Origin: Stygiolobus sp037389425
GTDB taxonomy: Archaea; Thermoproteota; Thermoprotei_A; Sulfolobales; Sulfolobaceae
DNA length: 64,000 nt
Reading direction: 5' to 3'
Assembly (NCBI RefSeq): GCF_037389425.1
Contig: NZ_JBBHKR010000062.1
Coordinates: 87,452-151,451 of the forward strand
Below, in pieces: positions 26,795 through 35,288 of this stretch. The translations under genes were made by a program, and so were the position numbers. The notes beneath the pieces were generated by a model. It was not told where the DNA came from and searched no databases. It saw nothing but the letters and a program-made list of their open reading frames with translations. How positions within the stretch are numbered: the first letter of the stretch is position 1; every line of letters starts with the position of its first letter.

Positions 26795-27404
26795 AGCTAA
26801 GGTAAGGAAAAAATTTCAAAATTTTACTCTAGATAGTGAGATAAAAGATGGTAGTAGGGTCATAGCTATATTCGGAAAAAACGGGAGCGGCAAATCTACT
26901 TTTTTAAAAATAATTGCAGGGTTTCTAGAACCTGATAACGGTTATGTGAAGGTTGATGGAGAAGATATAACTCAATATCCACCGTGGAAAAGGAAAATTG
27001 TTCTAGTTACACCTGAAAGTTTTCTGCCCAACACTAGGGTGAAAAACCATTTACTTTGGGGTATAAAAGATAAGAAAAAGTTAGAACAGGCACTAGAAGA
27101 CGAGAGAATTAAGTTTTTACTGTCTTTCAATGACCACGTATATAAGCAAAAAACTAAGGAGTTAAGTCTCGGGATGAGACAGAGACTCTCCTTAGTTACT
27201 GCGATTTTATCAGACCCAAGATATATATTGGTGGACGAGGTATTTTCTAATATTAATAATAAAAGGGATTTTATACAAGAATATTTTCAGTTGGCGAGGG
27301 AGAGAAATATAAATATTGTTTTTGTTTCCCAAGATCTTTCTGATGCGGATTTCGCGGAAAGAAGCTATATAATGGAAAACGGTGTTTTAAAAATGATGAG
27401 CTAA
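26787..27404 (+). CDS. ABC ATPase, compact
   Basis: 205 aa. Walker A FGKNGSGKSTFL, signature LSLGMRQRLSLV, Walker B YILVDEVFSN; the H-loop position is Gln-like (VSQD) rather than His. At 205 aa it is short for the family. It resembles the ATPases of small-molecule importers. No permease is nearby. It overlaps the thioredoxin gene by 8 nt. Confidence 0.8.
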   Translation: MLEAKVRKKFQNFTLDSEIKDGSRVIAIFGKNGSGKSTFLKIIAGFLEPDNGYVKVDGEDITQYPPWKRKIVLVTPESFLPNTRVKNHLLWGIKDKKKLEQALEDERIKFLLSFNDHVYKQKTKELSLGMRQRLSLVTAILSDPRYILVDEVFSNINNKRDFIQEYFQLARERNINIVFVSQDLSDADFAERSYIMENGVLKMMS

Positions 27405-27444
27405 TTTTTAACATTCATCTAATTTATAATTGACAAATATATAT

Positions 27445-27461
27445 AAACTTTTAAAAAGTTT
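27445..27461. promoter_or_regulatory. palindrome upstream of glnA
   Basis: The perfect palindrome AAACTTTT-A-AAAAGTTT lies about 55-70 nt before the glnA ATG, beside an AT-rich stretch (ATATATATAA). It could be a site for a nitrogen or amino-acid responsive regulator such as an Lrp-type protein. AT-rich palindromes also occur by chance. Confidence 0.3.
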
Positions 27462-27514
27462 TAATAAATTGACGCAATATCTTTTTTAATAGATTTATCG
27501 AATATGTCCTTAAC

Positions 27515-28939
27515 ATGCCAGAACTACCAAAAACACCCTCCGAAGCACTTGAATTCTTAAAGAAGAATAATATAAAATGGGTAGATCTTCAGTTTACAGA
27601 TCTACCTGGAAGACTACAGCATATAACCATTCCTGCTGAAGAGTTCACTGAGGAGTCCTTTAAGACTGGATTCGGTAAACTAGACGGAAGCAGTATAAAA
27701 GGCTTTACTACAATTTACGAAAGTGACATGGTTTTGAGGCCGGTTGCTTCTACAATGGCTCTAATACCGTGGACACCTGGTGTAGCTAGAGTTATTACTG
27801 AAGTTCATTGGGGTGGGGGTAAGGGAAGATTTGAAAGAGATCCGAGAAATATTGCTGAAACCGCTGAGAAACACCAAGAGAATGAGGGATATGTAAGCTT
27901 CTTTGGTCCTGAGCTAGAATTCTTCATATTTGATAAAGTAGAGCTTGATGCTGCGTTACCTCAGAGTGGAACAGGTTACAAAGTATATGCTAGAGAAGCT
28001 CCTTGGTCTAAAAACGGAAGTTTTGTAATAAGGTATAAAGAAGGATATTACCCAGCTCCACCGGTAGATCAAGTAATGGATATAAGACTAGAAGCTATAA
28101 ACACGTTAGTAGATTACTACGGATTCTATATTGAGGCGACACATCACGAAGTAGCTACAGCGGGACAAGGAGAAATAGATTTCAGATTCTCTATAATGGT
28201 AGATACAGCTGACAAAGTACAAACACTAAAGTACGTCGTTAAGAACGTAGCTGCTAAGCACGGCATGGTAGCCACATTCATGCCCAAACCCATTTATGGT
28301 GATAACGGAACCGGAATGCACACACACTTTAGCCTATGGACTAAGGATGGAAAGAAGAATTTAATGTATGATCCTAATGACGAATATGCAGAATTAAGCC
28401 AGATAGGCAGGTATATTGTAGGTGGATTGTTAGAACATGGAAGAGCGTTATCAGCAATAGTGTCTCCTACAACTAATAGTTATAGAAGACTAATACCGGG
28501 CTATGAAGCTCCAGTATACTTAGTGTGGAGCAAGTCTAACAGAAGCGCGGCAATTAGAATTCCAGCTTACTATAAAGGAATGGAGAAGGCAAAGAGACTC
28601 GAATACAGACCTCCAGATCCGTCCTCTAATCCTTACTTAGGATTCGCCGCGATGCTGATGGCTGCTTTAGATGGGATCAAGAAGAAGATTGACCCAGGTG
28701 ATCCAGTGGACGAGAACATATATCATATGAGCGAGGAAAAGAAGAAGCAGTTGAAGATTAGAGAACTACCTAGATCATTAGATGAAGCATTAGATGAGTT
28801 AGAGAGTGATAGTGAATTCCTAAAGCCTGTATTTAATTCATCATTACTCAGTGCTTACATAGATTTAAAGAGAGAAGAAGCAAAAGTAATGCAACAATAT
28901 CCACACCCGATGGAAATATATTATTACTTAGATGTCTAA
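27515..28939 (+). CDS. glnA: glutamine synthetase, type I
   Basis: 474 aa. Family landmarks in order: WVDLQFTDLPGRLQH, the D-S latch region GFGKLDGSSIKGF, FFGPELEFFIFD, the ATP-binding HEVATAGQGEIDFRF, GMHTHFSLW and NRSAAIRIPAYY. It makes glutamine from glutamate, ammonia and ATP as a dodecamer. The ATG at 27515 lies ~30 nt after a TTTTTTAATAG TATA-like box, giving a very short leader. It overlaps the convergent regulator gene by 4 nt. Confidence 0.95.
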   Translation: MPELPKTPSEALEFLKKNNIKWVDLQFTDLPGRLQHITIPAEEFTEESFKTGFGKLDGSSIKGFTTIYESDMVLRPVASTMALIPWTPGVARVITEVHWGGGKGRFERDPRNIAETAEKHQENEGYVSFFGPELEFFIFDKVELDAALPQSGTGYKVYAREAPWSKNGSFVIRYKEGYYPAPPVDQVMDIRLEAINTLVDYYGFYIEATHHEVATAGQGEIDFRFSIMVDTADKVQTLKYVVKNVAAKHGMVATFMPKPIYGDNGTGMHTHFSLWTKDGKKNLMYDPNDEYAELSQIGRYIVGGLLEHGRALSAIVSPTTNSYRRLIPGYEAPVYLVWSKSNRSAAIRIPAYYKGMEKAKRLEYRPPDPSSNPYLGFAAMLMAALDGIKKKIDPGDPVDENIYHMSEEKKKQLKIRELPRSLDEALDELESDSEFLKPVFNSSLLSAYIDLKREEAKVMQQYPHPMEIYYYLDV

Positions 28940-29871
28940 GGCAGTAATATACCACTTTTTCTCATATTTCTTCTTATCTCATTTAAGTCTAAATAAGAGT
29001 CGAATACGTAATTTTCTGCAGATTTCTTTAGTACTTGATAGTCAATGTTAACTATCGAAGAGTAATCTTGTATCCATCTGTCCTTATGAGATAGGAAAGA
29101 GGCAAAAGCTTGCTCATATATCTCTTTAAAGTATTCCGAGTCTAATCCGTTTCTAATGGCGAACGTGCAGCAATGAAGTGGTTCAAATGTATGAATTATT
29201 CTGAAACCTTCATTGGAAAGGATAGTTACGTAAGGCTCCCAAATAGACAACTTTTTAACTTCCTTCTTCCTCATAGCGTTTATCATATCTTCAGGACTAG
29301 AGAACTCTATGAGAGAAGCTTCAGGATCATATAATAGAGACCAGAACTCCATGCTTGATAACGATGTCGTCGCAATGTAATTACAAGAGGGCTCCCCCAA
29401 TATAGCTCCTCCGCCCTTAGCACCTCCTGCAATGATCTTGAAGTTATTGAAAATTTTCTGAAATAGGAGTTGTGTCACTACGGGTGATAATGCCATATCG
29501 AGCTTTCCCGTAGAAAGGTCTTTAGTCACTTCCAATCCATTGTTATAGACTTTGACATCTACGTTATAACCTCTGTCTTTTAAAAGTTTTATAAAGGGAA
29601 TGATGAAGGGGTATTCAGCAGCCTTTATGATACCTAATGTTAGGAATTTTCTGGAGGAGAGTCTGACTATAAGGTTTCTTCCAGCTAACTTCTTTCTTTC
29701 TATTATTCCTTTTTTCTCAAGTTCTGTTAATATTTCCGAGACCCTGCTTTTTGAAATACCCGATAAATTAACAAGATCAGATTGTTTTAACTCTCCATAT
29801 TTTCTTATAAGCTCTAGAATTAATGAGTAACTATTATTGCTATAAGTAGTAATTTTATTATCGTTACTCAT
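28936..29871 (-). CDS. HTH regulator fused to a periplasmic-binding-like (NMT1/SsuA) domain
   Basis: 311 aa. A winged helix occupies about residues 18-75 (KQSDLVNLSGISKSRVSEILTELEKKGIIERKK). From about 80 onward it has an NMT1/SsuA-type ligand domain: GIIKAAEYPFIIPFIKLLKDRGYNVDV, GKLDMALSPVVTQLLF and IIAGGAKGGGAIL. The fusion suggests sensing of a small molecule inside the cell. Position opposite glnA does not prove that glnA is the target. Confidence 0.75.
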   Translation of the reverse strand: MSNDNKITTYSNNSYSLILELIRKYGELKQSDLVNLSGISKSRVSEILTELEKKGIIERKKLAGRNLIVRLSSRKFLTLGIIKAAEYPFIIPFIKLLKDRGYNVDVKVYNNGLEVTKDLSTGKLDMALSPVVTQLLFQKIFNNFKIIAGGAKGGGAILGEPSCNYIATTSLSSMEFWSLLYDPEASLIEFSSPEDMINAMRKKEVKKLSIWEPYVTILSNEGFRIIHTFEPLHCCTFAIRNGLDSEYFKEIYEQAFASFLSHKDRWIQDYSSIVNIDYQVLKKSAENYVFDSYLDLNEIRRNMRKSGILLP

Positions 29872-29894
29872 TCAACATAAAAAATTGTCTTTTC

Positions 29895-30518
29895 CTATAA
29901 TAAAGTTGATCTCTTTGACGTTTCTAATAGCCTGAATACGTAGTTTCTTAACGAAGCGTTGTTCTTAAACACTCCTCTAGTGGCTACCGATGTTAGAGTT
30001 GCTTCTTTATCTTTTACCCCCCTAACGTAAGCACACATGTGTATTGCATCTCCTATAACCATCACTCCCTTAGGCTCTATATCACTGGACATAATCGCAT
30101 CTGCAACTTGCTCAACTAATCTCTCCTGAATCTGTAGTCTCGCCGCGTAATAATTAACTATCCTTATAATTTTGCTGAATCCGGCAACTTTTCTGCTCTG
30201 CCCTACAATATACGCTACATGAATTTTACCTATGAAAGGCAACATATGATGTTCGCATAAAGAAGAAAAAGACACGTTCTTTACCAATACTATTTGATCC
30301 TCTTCGCTACTTCTTCCGTTTTCTTTTAACGAAAAGACTTTAATGTTAGGTTGCGGAGACCTAATGCCGGAAGTCATTTCCAGCAACGCCTTAGCTACTC
30401 TTATAGGCGTTTCCCTAAGTCCTTCTCTATCCGGGTTTTCGCCTAGTAACTCTATTATTTCTCTAACTCTTTTTGCAATTTCTTCAACTAATTTCTCTTG
30501 GTCGAGTGTTTCTTCCAT
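29895..30518 (-). CDS. folE: GTP cyclohydrolase I
   Basis: 207 aa from the ATG at 30518; the longer frame begins with a TTG inside the promoter. Zinc ligands are in SSLCEHHMLPFIGKIHVAYI and MCAYVRGVKDKEATLTS. It has the family order LLGENPDREGLRETPIRVAKAL...RLQIQERLVEQVADAI. It converts GTP to dihydroneopterin triphosphate, the first step to pterins, which fits the RFAP synthase and MoaA genes nearby in the window. Confidence 0.93.
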   Translation of the reverse strand: MEETLDQEKLVEEIAKRVREIIELLGENPDREGLRETPIRVAKALLEMTSGIRSPQPNIKVFSLKENGRSSEEDQIVLVKNVSFSSLCEHHMLPFIGKIHVAYIVGQSRKVAGFSKIIRIVNYYAARLQIQERLVEQVADAIMSSDIEPKGVMVIGDAIHMCAYVRGVKDKEATLTSVATRGVFKNNASLRNYVFRLLETSKRSTLL

Positions 30519-30593
30519 AACAATAGATTGATTGCGTATGTTAAAATAAAAAGTTTGGTTCAAAAAAATTTGTTACACCATAAAAAGTTCGAT

Positions 30594-31685
30594 TTACAAA
30601 TACTTATAAACAGTTTCTAAGACTATTGCTTTCTTTTTAGTAACTATTACAGTGTCTTCAATTCTCACTCCGAACTTCCCCTTCAAGTAAATACCCGGCT
30701 CTACTGTGATCACCATATTCTCCTTCAAAACGTCGTTAGAAGTAGGGGAGACAGCAGGGAATTCATGAACTTCTATCCCGACTCCGTGTCCCGTAGAATG
30801 AATGAAATACTTTCCGAACCCCGCTTTCTCAATTACCCTTCTCGCCGCTAGATCTACTTCAGAAGCCTTTACCCCCTCCCTAATTGTGTCTATAGCTTCC
30901 AATTGTGCTTGTAGCACAATTTCGTAGATCTTCTTAACCTCCTCAGAATTCCCTTTAATGAATGTTCTGGTGCTATCAAAGCAATAGTTACGGTACCTAG
31001 CCCCTATATCAACTACCGCGTTATCGTTTTCCTTTATTGTTTTATCACTTGGTACGTGATGAGGGAATGCTGAATTTTCACCGAAAGCCACTATGGAAGG
31101 AAACGCATAATCTTCTGCTCCTTCATTCCTCATTGTCATATCTATTAGTCCTGCAACTTCTCTCTCTGTAATACCTGTGTTCTGGATTTTTTCGCTACCT
31201 ATTCTCATTGCTGATGTAGTTATATTCCCTGCCTTCTTTATGAGTTCTAACTCCTCGTCCTCCTTTATCGCTCTCTTCATAGCTAGTTTTTTCGATATAT
31301 CTATATAATCCCCAATCTTTTCCTTGAAAGAGAGGTAAAAAGAACTGGAAGAATTTTGCATATCTATTCCTACTTTCTTAGGTGGATTTATTTTAGCGGC
31401 AATAGCGTCAATTAGTCCTCCTTTAAAAACCCTCTCTCCTATCAACGAGTAACTGTAAGGTAGTACCTCTATCTTATCACCTACTTTAGCCTCAGCTCTG
31501 TTCTTTTCGAGGACTGGTACTATCAAAGTGGGAACCCCGTCACAATATACTAACGCTACGGCATTTCCTATATCGGTCGTGATGTAATCGTAACCGGTAA
31601 GATAGAAGATTGTGGCACCACTTAATACAACACTACACTGTACTCCTTCTTCTTCCATAATCTTATCCAACTTGTTTAATCTCAT
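30594..31685 (-). CDS. Xaa-Pro dipeptidase/aminopeptidase (M24)
   Basis: 363 aa. The N-terminal creatinase-like domain ends near residue 125. The M24 metal ligands are visible in VVDIGARYRNYCFDSTRTF (two Asp), STGHGVGIEVHEFP (His), MVITVEPGIYLKG (Glu) and GVRIEDTVIV (Glu). It cleaves X-Pro peptides. Its start overlaps the end of moaA by 23 nt. Confidence 0.92.
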   Translation of the reverse strand: MRLNKLDKIMEEEGVQCSVVLSGATIFYLTGYDYITTDIGNAVALVYCDGVPTLIVPVLEKNRAEAKVGDKIEVLPYSYSLIGERVFKGGLIDAIAAKINPPKKVGIDMQNSSSSFYLSFKEKIGDYIDISKKLAMKRAIKEDEELELIKKAGNITTSAMRIGSEKIQNTGITEREVAGLIDMTMRNEGAEDYAFPSIVAFGENSAFPHHVPSDKTIKENDNAVVDIGARYRNYCFDSTRTFIKGNSEEVKKIYEIVLQAQLEAIDTIREGVKASEVDLAARRVIEKAGFGKYFIHSTGHGVGIEVHEFPAVSPTSNDVLKENMVITVEPGIYLKGKFGVRIEDTVIVTKKKAIVLETVYKYL

Positions 31686-32613
31686 ACTTGTTCACTCCGA
31701 ATAGGAAATTAGGCTCTCTTATTGATATAGCTAACCTATAAGCATCTCTCAGCGCGGATATTTTCTCCTCCTCTGTATAATTACCTCTCAATATATCTAT
31801 TATGTCTACACTTCTGTCCTCCTTATACAAACAAGTCTTTAGCTTACCGTCTACTGTTAATCTAATTCTGTTACATCCTGCACAGAAGAAGGGATTAGCA
31901 TAAGGTCTGACCACTTCAACTTTAATCTTGCCGTATTGATATCTCGGTCTGTTATGTTTATTCCTAGTACCTAGGAATTTTCCTTTTTCCTTAAGAGTTT
32001 TCTCGATCTCGTCAAGGGATACATGGTAATTAAAGGACTCTTTACCCAGCCCTACTGGGTGTAGCTCAATCAAGTGTATCTCGTCTACTCCCAGATTCTC
32101 AGCGAGTTCAATAACTTTGAAAACCTCACTAATGTTTTTCCTCGTAACGACAAAGTTCAACTTTATTGGCTTTAAACCTACTTTGTTACATTCTTCTATA
32201 CCCTTCACAACTTTCTCGAAGCCATTAACTCCAGTTATTTCCTTGAAAAGTTGCGAGGAAGTCGAGTGCAAACTTATATTAACTCTATCCAGTCCAGCCT
32301 CTTTGAGTTCTCTGGCGATCTTTTCTAAGAGAAATCCGTTAGTAGTCATTGAAACTTCTTCTATTCCTACATCCTTTAATTTCCGTATGATCTCTACAAT
32401 GTCCCTCCTGAGAGTAGGTTCTCCTCCGGTGAGTTTCACGGCTTTTATACCGAATTCTTTCCCGACTTTGGCAACTAAGGATATCTCCTCAGCTGTTAAC
32501 TCACCACCGTCATTTCCCTCACCTTCCATATGGCAGAAAAAGCATGAGAAATTACATACATGTGTAAGCGTAACCCTTAAGTCCTCAATCGGCCTCCCGT
32601 ATCTGTCCTTCAT
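31663..32613 (-). CDS. moaA: GTP 3',8-cyclase MoaA
   Basis: 316 aa. The N-terminal cluster is CNFSCFFCHMEG (Cys20, Cys24, Cys27) and the C-terminal cluster includes FFCAGCNRIRLTVDGKLKTCLY. LTGGEPTLRRD binds SAM. It makes the first intermediate of molybdopterin, needed for Mo/W enzymes. The typical C-terminal GG pair of MoaA is absent; the tail ends NKYEIKQVG. Confidence 0.93.
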   Translation of the reverse strand: MKDRYGRPIEDLRVTLTHVCNFSCFFCHMEGEGNDGGELTAEEISLVAKVGKEFGIKAVKLTGGEPTLRRDIVEIIRKLKDVGIEEVSMTTNGFLLEKIARELKEAGLDRVNISLHSTSSQLFKEITGVNGFEKVVKGIEECNKVGLKPIKLNFVVTRKNISEVFKVIELAENLGVDEIHLIELHPVGLGKESFNYHVSLDEIEKTLKEKGKFLGTRNKHNRPRYQYGKIKVEVVRPYANPFFCAGCNRIRLTVDGKLKTCLYKEDRSVDIIDILRGNYTEEEKISALRDAYRLAISIREPNFLFGVNKYEIKQVG

Positions 32614-32649
32614 TACTTTTTTATTCTAATTCTGTCCTAATAAGTCAGG

Positions 32650-32850
32650 ATGAAAGAGCTTCTTTGTCCAAAATGCAATATCAGGATGGATTTTATAGGT
32701 GAAGCTGAAAGTACTAGCGACGGCAAAAAAGTAGTAAGATATTTTTACAGATGTCCTGCATGTGGAACACGAATAAACGACGAAGAAATAGTGATCTCTA
32801 AGAATGAGAGAAACGGAGTGACTATAAGTATTTCTCAACAACTTTTCTGA
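32650..32850 (+). CDS. small zinc-ribbon protein (66 aa)
   Basis: Two CxxC pairs, CPKCNIRMDF and CPACGTRI, 30 residues apart, with a beta-rich middle (KKVVRYFYR). It is a typical stand-alone zinc ribbon; the partner is unknown. It overlaps the end of the convergent kinase-like gene by 29 nt. Confidence 0.7.
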   Translation: MKELLCPKCNIRMDFIGEAESTSDGKKVVRYFYRCPACGTRINDEEIVISKNERNGVTISISQQLF

Positions 32851-33490
32851 ACGTAGAGAAGTGGAGGAAAGGCATCAAACTTATAAGTCCGATAGCTTTT
32901 ATTCCTAGAAGTTCTTCAGCTTGTTCCTTAGGCAGTTCGTAATTAGAGAATAAAGTCTCAATCGCTTTTCCGAAAGTAAGAGGATCCTTTATAAAAGTAT
33001 AAGCTGTGGAAAAAGAAAGGACAAGCAAGTCCCAACTTCTAAGAGAAATATCCGTGGAAATAATCGCTTGCTCAGCGTCGATAACCGCAATTTTTCCTTG
33101 AACTGTAATAAAATTTTCCAACTTTGTATCACCCATAACAAAACCCTCATTGTGTATGTGGCGTAAAGCCTTTCCAAGTTTTTCGAAATGATCTAAATTC
33201 CTAATTTCTTCTCCTTCTAAGAACTCTCTGTAAACGCATGTCTGTTCCATATCGAAGTCTATTACTTTAGGTGTTATTATCTCCCTCCATCTATATGTAA
33301 AGAAATTTAACTCTCTGTTCATTCTCTCTTCTGGGTTTGAGCTATAAGGATAGTTCCTGAATGATGGTGAGATAAAATACCACTTGAAACTCGTGGATGA
33401 ATTGTAACACTTCATTACTAGTTTCTGATTTTCTACCGTAACTATCTTCGTCTGCACATAAATGTCTTTGAAGAAATCTTCCAGTCGCAT
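32822..33490 (-). CDS. small protein-kinase-like protein (Bud32/RIO-like)
   Basis: 222 aa. It keeps the small kinase core: a lysine in KLVMKCYNS, the catalytic loop HNEGFVMGDTKLENFI (Asp, Asn) and the metal motif VIDAEQA, in which the usual DFG is DAE. It lacks the full N-lobe glycine loop. The pattern resembles Bud32/PRPK-type kinases but the canonical Bud32 is not proven. Downstream of a cysteine synthase-like gene in the same direction. Confidence 0.65.
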   Translation of the reverse strand: MRLEDFFKDIYVQTKIVTVENQKLVMKCYNSSTSFKWYFISPSFRNYPYSSNPEERMNRELNFFTYRWREIITPKVIDFDMEQTCVYREFLEGEEIRNLDHFEKLGKALRHIHNEGFVMGDTKLENFITVQGKIAVIDAEQAIISTDISLRSWDLLVLSFSTAYTFIKDPLTFGKAIETLFSNYELPKEQAEELLGIKAIGLISLMPFLHFSTFRKVVEKYL

Positions 33491-33496
33491 TATATC

Positions 33497-33643
33497 TTAA
33501 ACTATAGCTTTTATTCTTATTAATTCGCCGTCGTCATATACCTCTTCTTGTTTCAGCTTAGAAATTTCTCTTATATCTATATTTCTGGGAGAAAAATCCA
33601 ATATATCTCCATTTTTGTTTAAAATTATTATGATCTCTGTCAC
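33497..33643 (-). CDS. small protein (48 aa), GTG start
   Basis: From GTG 33643: VTEIIIILNKNGDILDFSPRN... to ELIRIKAIV. It looks like a beta-rich, charged protein. It fills the gap between the cysteine-synthase-like gene and the kinase-like gene and stops 7 nt before the kinase start. It is plausible as a real operon member, but nothing in it is recognised. Confidence 0.4.
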   Translation of the reverse strand: MTEIIIILNKNGDILDFSPRNIDIREISKLKQEEVYDDGELIRIKAIV

Positions 33644-33680
33644 GGGATTAAACTTTAGGGGTATTTCCTTAAAAAACTAA

Positions 33681-34586
33681 TTACACATATTGTGAGAGCT
33701 CATTAATGTATTTAAACGCATCATCAGGAAATATAAGAACAGTAGCCTCGGTATCGTCTATTAACCCTAATTTCTTAAAAGCCGCAACTGTAGCTCCAGC
33801 ACTTAAACCTATCAGAATACCGCTCTTTCTAGCTACCTCCTTAACTCCCTCTACAGCCTCTTTTAAAGTGACATCAACTAGCTTGTCTATTTTAGTCATT
33901 TTCAGGAATTTATTATCAGGTGTAACTCTCTTTATACCCGGAATTCTTTCCCCTTCTGCTGGGTTAACTCCTATTATCTCTATTTCATCTCCTTTCTTTT
34001 CCTTAAAATACTTGGCTATACCGACTAAATGTCCTGCTGTTCCAGCCGTGGCTATAATTCTCCTCAAGTTAATCCCGGCATTGGTACACTGTGCTTCAAT
34101 TTCTTTAGCGGTAGTCTCGTAGTGAGCCACCACATTAACTTCATTATTGAACTGGTCTAGATGTGTATACCCTCCGAAGGAGCTAAGTCTTTTCACTAAA
34201 GGCAGCAAATCGTTGGTTGAAGAACCTGCTGAGATTACTTCTGACCCCAGCAACTTCATCAGTACTGGAAAGGCTGAAGGTGCAGTAGAAGGGACGAATA
34301 CAGTAAACTTCACGTTGTAAATAGCTGATAACGCTGATAACGCTATACCGGTATTGCCAGATGTAGCTTCAACAAGGTGCTCTGTTTTCCTTTTTAGTGC
34401 TTCTTTGAAAAGAAAGAGTGCAGTCCTATCCTTTATGCTGTGACTTAATGGGTTATAAAATTCGAGTTTGGCCCAGACGTTATTTCCTATATTTAACTTA
34501 AGAAGGGGAGTAGGCCACATCCCTTCCATTAGTTCTATTGCGTTTGTGAATACGTGGAACTCCTTTGACACAATATTGACCGCCAA
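33681..34586 (-). CDS. cysteine synthase-like PLP enzyme
   Basis: 301 aa. The PLP lysine is in NPLSHSIKDRTALFLF, the substrate loop is EATSGNTGIALSA, and the phosphate-binding glycine loop is TAGTAGHLVGIAKYF. The fold is CysK/CysM/cystathionine beta-synthase; the sulfur acceptor (O-acetyl or O-phosphoserine) cannot be told. It is preceded by TusA- and DsrE-like genes in the same direction, which suggests protein-bound sulfur delivery. Confidence 0.85.
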   Translation of the reverse strand: MAVNIVSKEFHVFTNAIELMEGMWPTPLLKLNIGNNVWAKLEFYNPLSHSIKDRTALFLFKEALKRKTEHLVEATSGNTGIALSALSAIYNVKFTVFVPSTAPSAFPVLMKLLGSEVISAGSSTNDLLPLVKRLSSFGGYTHLDQFNNEVNVVAHYETTAKEIEAQCTNAGINLRRIIATAGTAGHLVGIAKYFKEKKGDEIEIIGVNPAEGERIPGIKRVTPDNKFLKMTKIDKLVDVTLKEAVEGVKEVARKSGILIGLSAGATVAAFKKLGLIDDTEATVLIFPDDAFKYINELSQYV

Positions 34587-34610
34587 TTATGTTTAATTTT
34601 ACTATCAAAT

Positions 34611-34841
34611 TTAAGCATTATTATCTCTCTTTACAACTTTCATCCTTATTACGAATTTGCTACCCTCTTTACTCCATCCCAAATACTGATTGTTAGTCTC
34701 TCTACACCACTTCTCTAATTCCGTCACAGCAGCTTCCCACTTAGTTTTGACTATTATTTCCTCACCGTCTTTAGCCTCTCTGAAAGCCCTTAAGACGTTT
34801 ACAAGAACTACTGGGCAAACGTCCTCACTATCGATTATCAT
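34611..34841 (-). CDS. TusA/SirA-like sulfur carrier
   Basis: 76 aa. DSEDVCPVVLVNVLRAFREAKDGEEIIVKT matches the TusA fold; the CP dipeptide holds the sulfur-carrying cysteine. A second Cys is in LEKWCRETN. TusA proteins pass persulfide sulfur between enzymes. It overlaps the DsrE-like gene upstream by 4 nt. Confidence 0.75.
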   Translation of the reverse strand: MIIDSEDVCPVVLVNVLRAFREAKDGEEIIVKTKWEAAVTELEKWCRETNNQYLGWSKEGSKFVIRMKVVKRDNNA

Positions 34842-35233
34842 AGGGACAACACCACCTCGGATTCTCTTGCTTGGGTTAAAAACGTAATACTTCCTGAAAG
34901 TTTTACACCATCTTTAAGGTCTTCCTTACTAGCCCCTATAACCTTAAGACCTGCTTCGTCTACGTAAAACTCCACACCCTCTTTTATAGCATCATCAAGC
35001 ATTTTCTCAGCATCGGTTATCTTAAGCCTTCGCATCTGAAACTTTACGTAGAGCCTAGCAAAAAAGGGCATATCTAACTTAGGTTTGGAGGACTTTAAAA
35101 AGAGAGCTACTGCTTGAGAAACCACAAAGACCTTAACTTCCCAGTTTAAAGCCCTAGCTGATAGTGCTAGAGTCAAAGCATGATATAGCGCGTCTAAATT
35201 GTTGTTAGACAGTAAAATTGTAAGCCTAGGCAT
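34838..35233 (-). CDS. DsrE-like protein lacking the active cysteine
   Basis: 131 aa of the DsrE/F fold: LTILLSNNNLDALYHALTLALSARALNWEVKVFVVSQAV at the N-terminus and VEFYVDEAGLKVIGASKEDL where DsrE carries a Cys. The protein contains no cysteine at all. It may be a structural partner for TusA or have lost sulfur transfer. First gene of the cluster with TusA and the cysteine-synthase-like enzyme. Confidence 0.7.
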   Translation of the reverse strand: MPRLTILLSNNNLDALYHALTLALSARALNWEVKVFVVSQAVALFLKSSKPKLDMPFFARLYVKFQMRRLKITDAEKMLDDAIKEGVEFYVDEAGLKVIGASKEDLKDGVKLSGSITFLTQARESEVVLSL

Positions 35234-35288
35234 TCTAATTGATCATTTTCCCAGTAAACTAAAATATTTGTCAAGCATAGATGGACAC

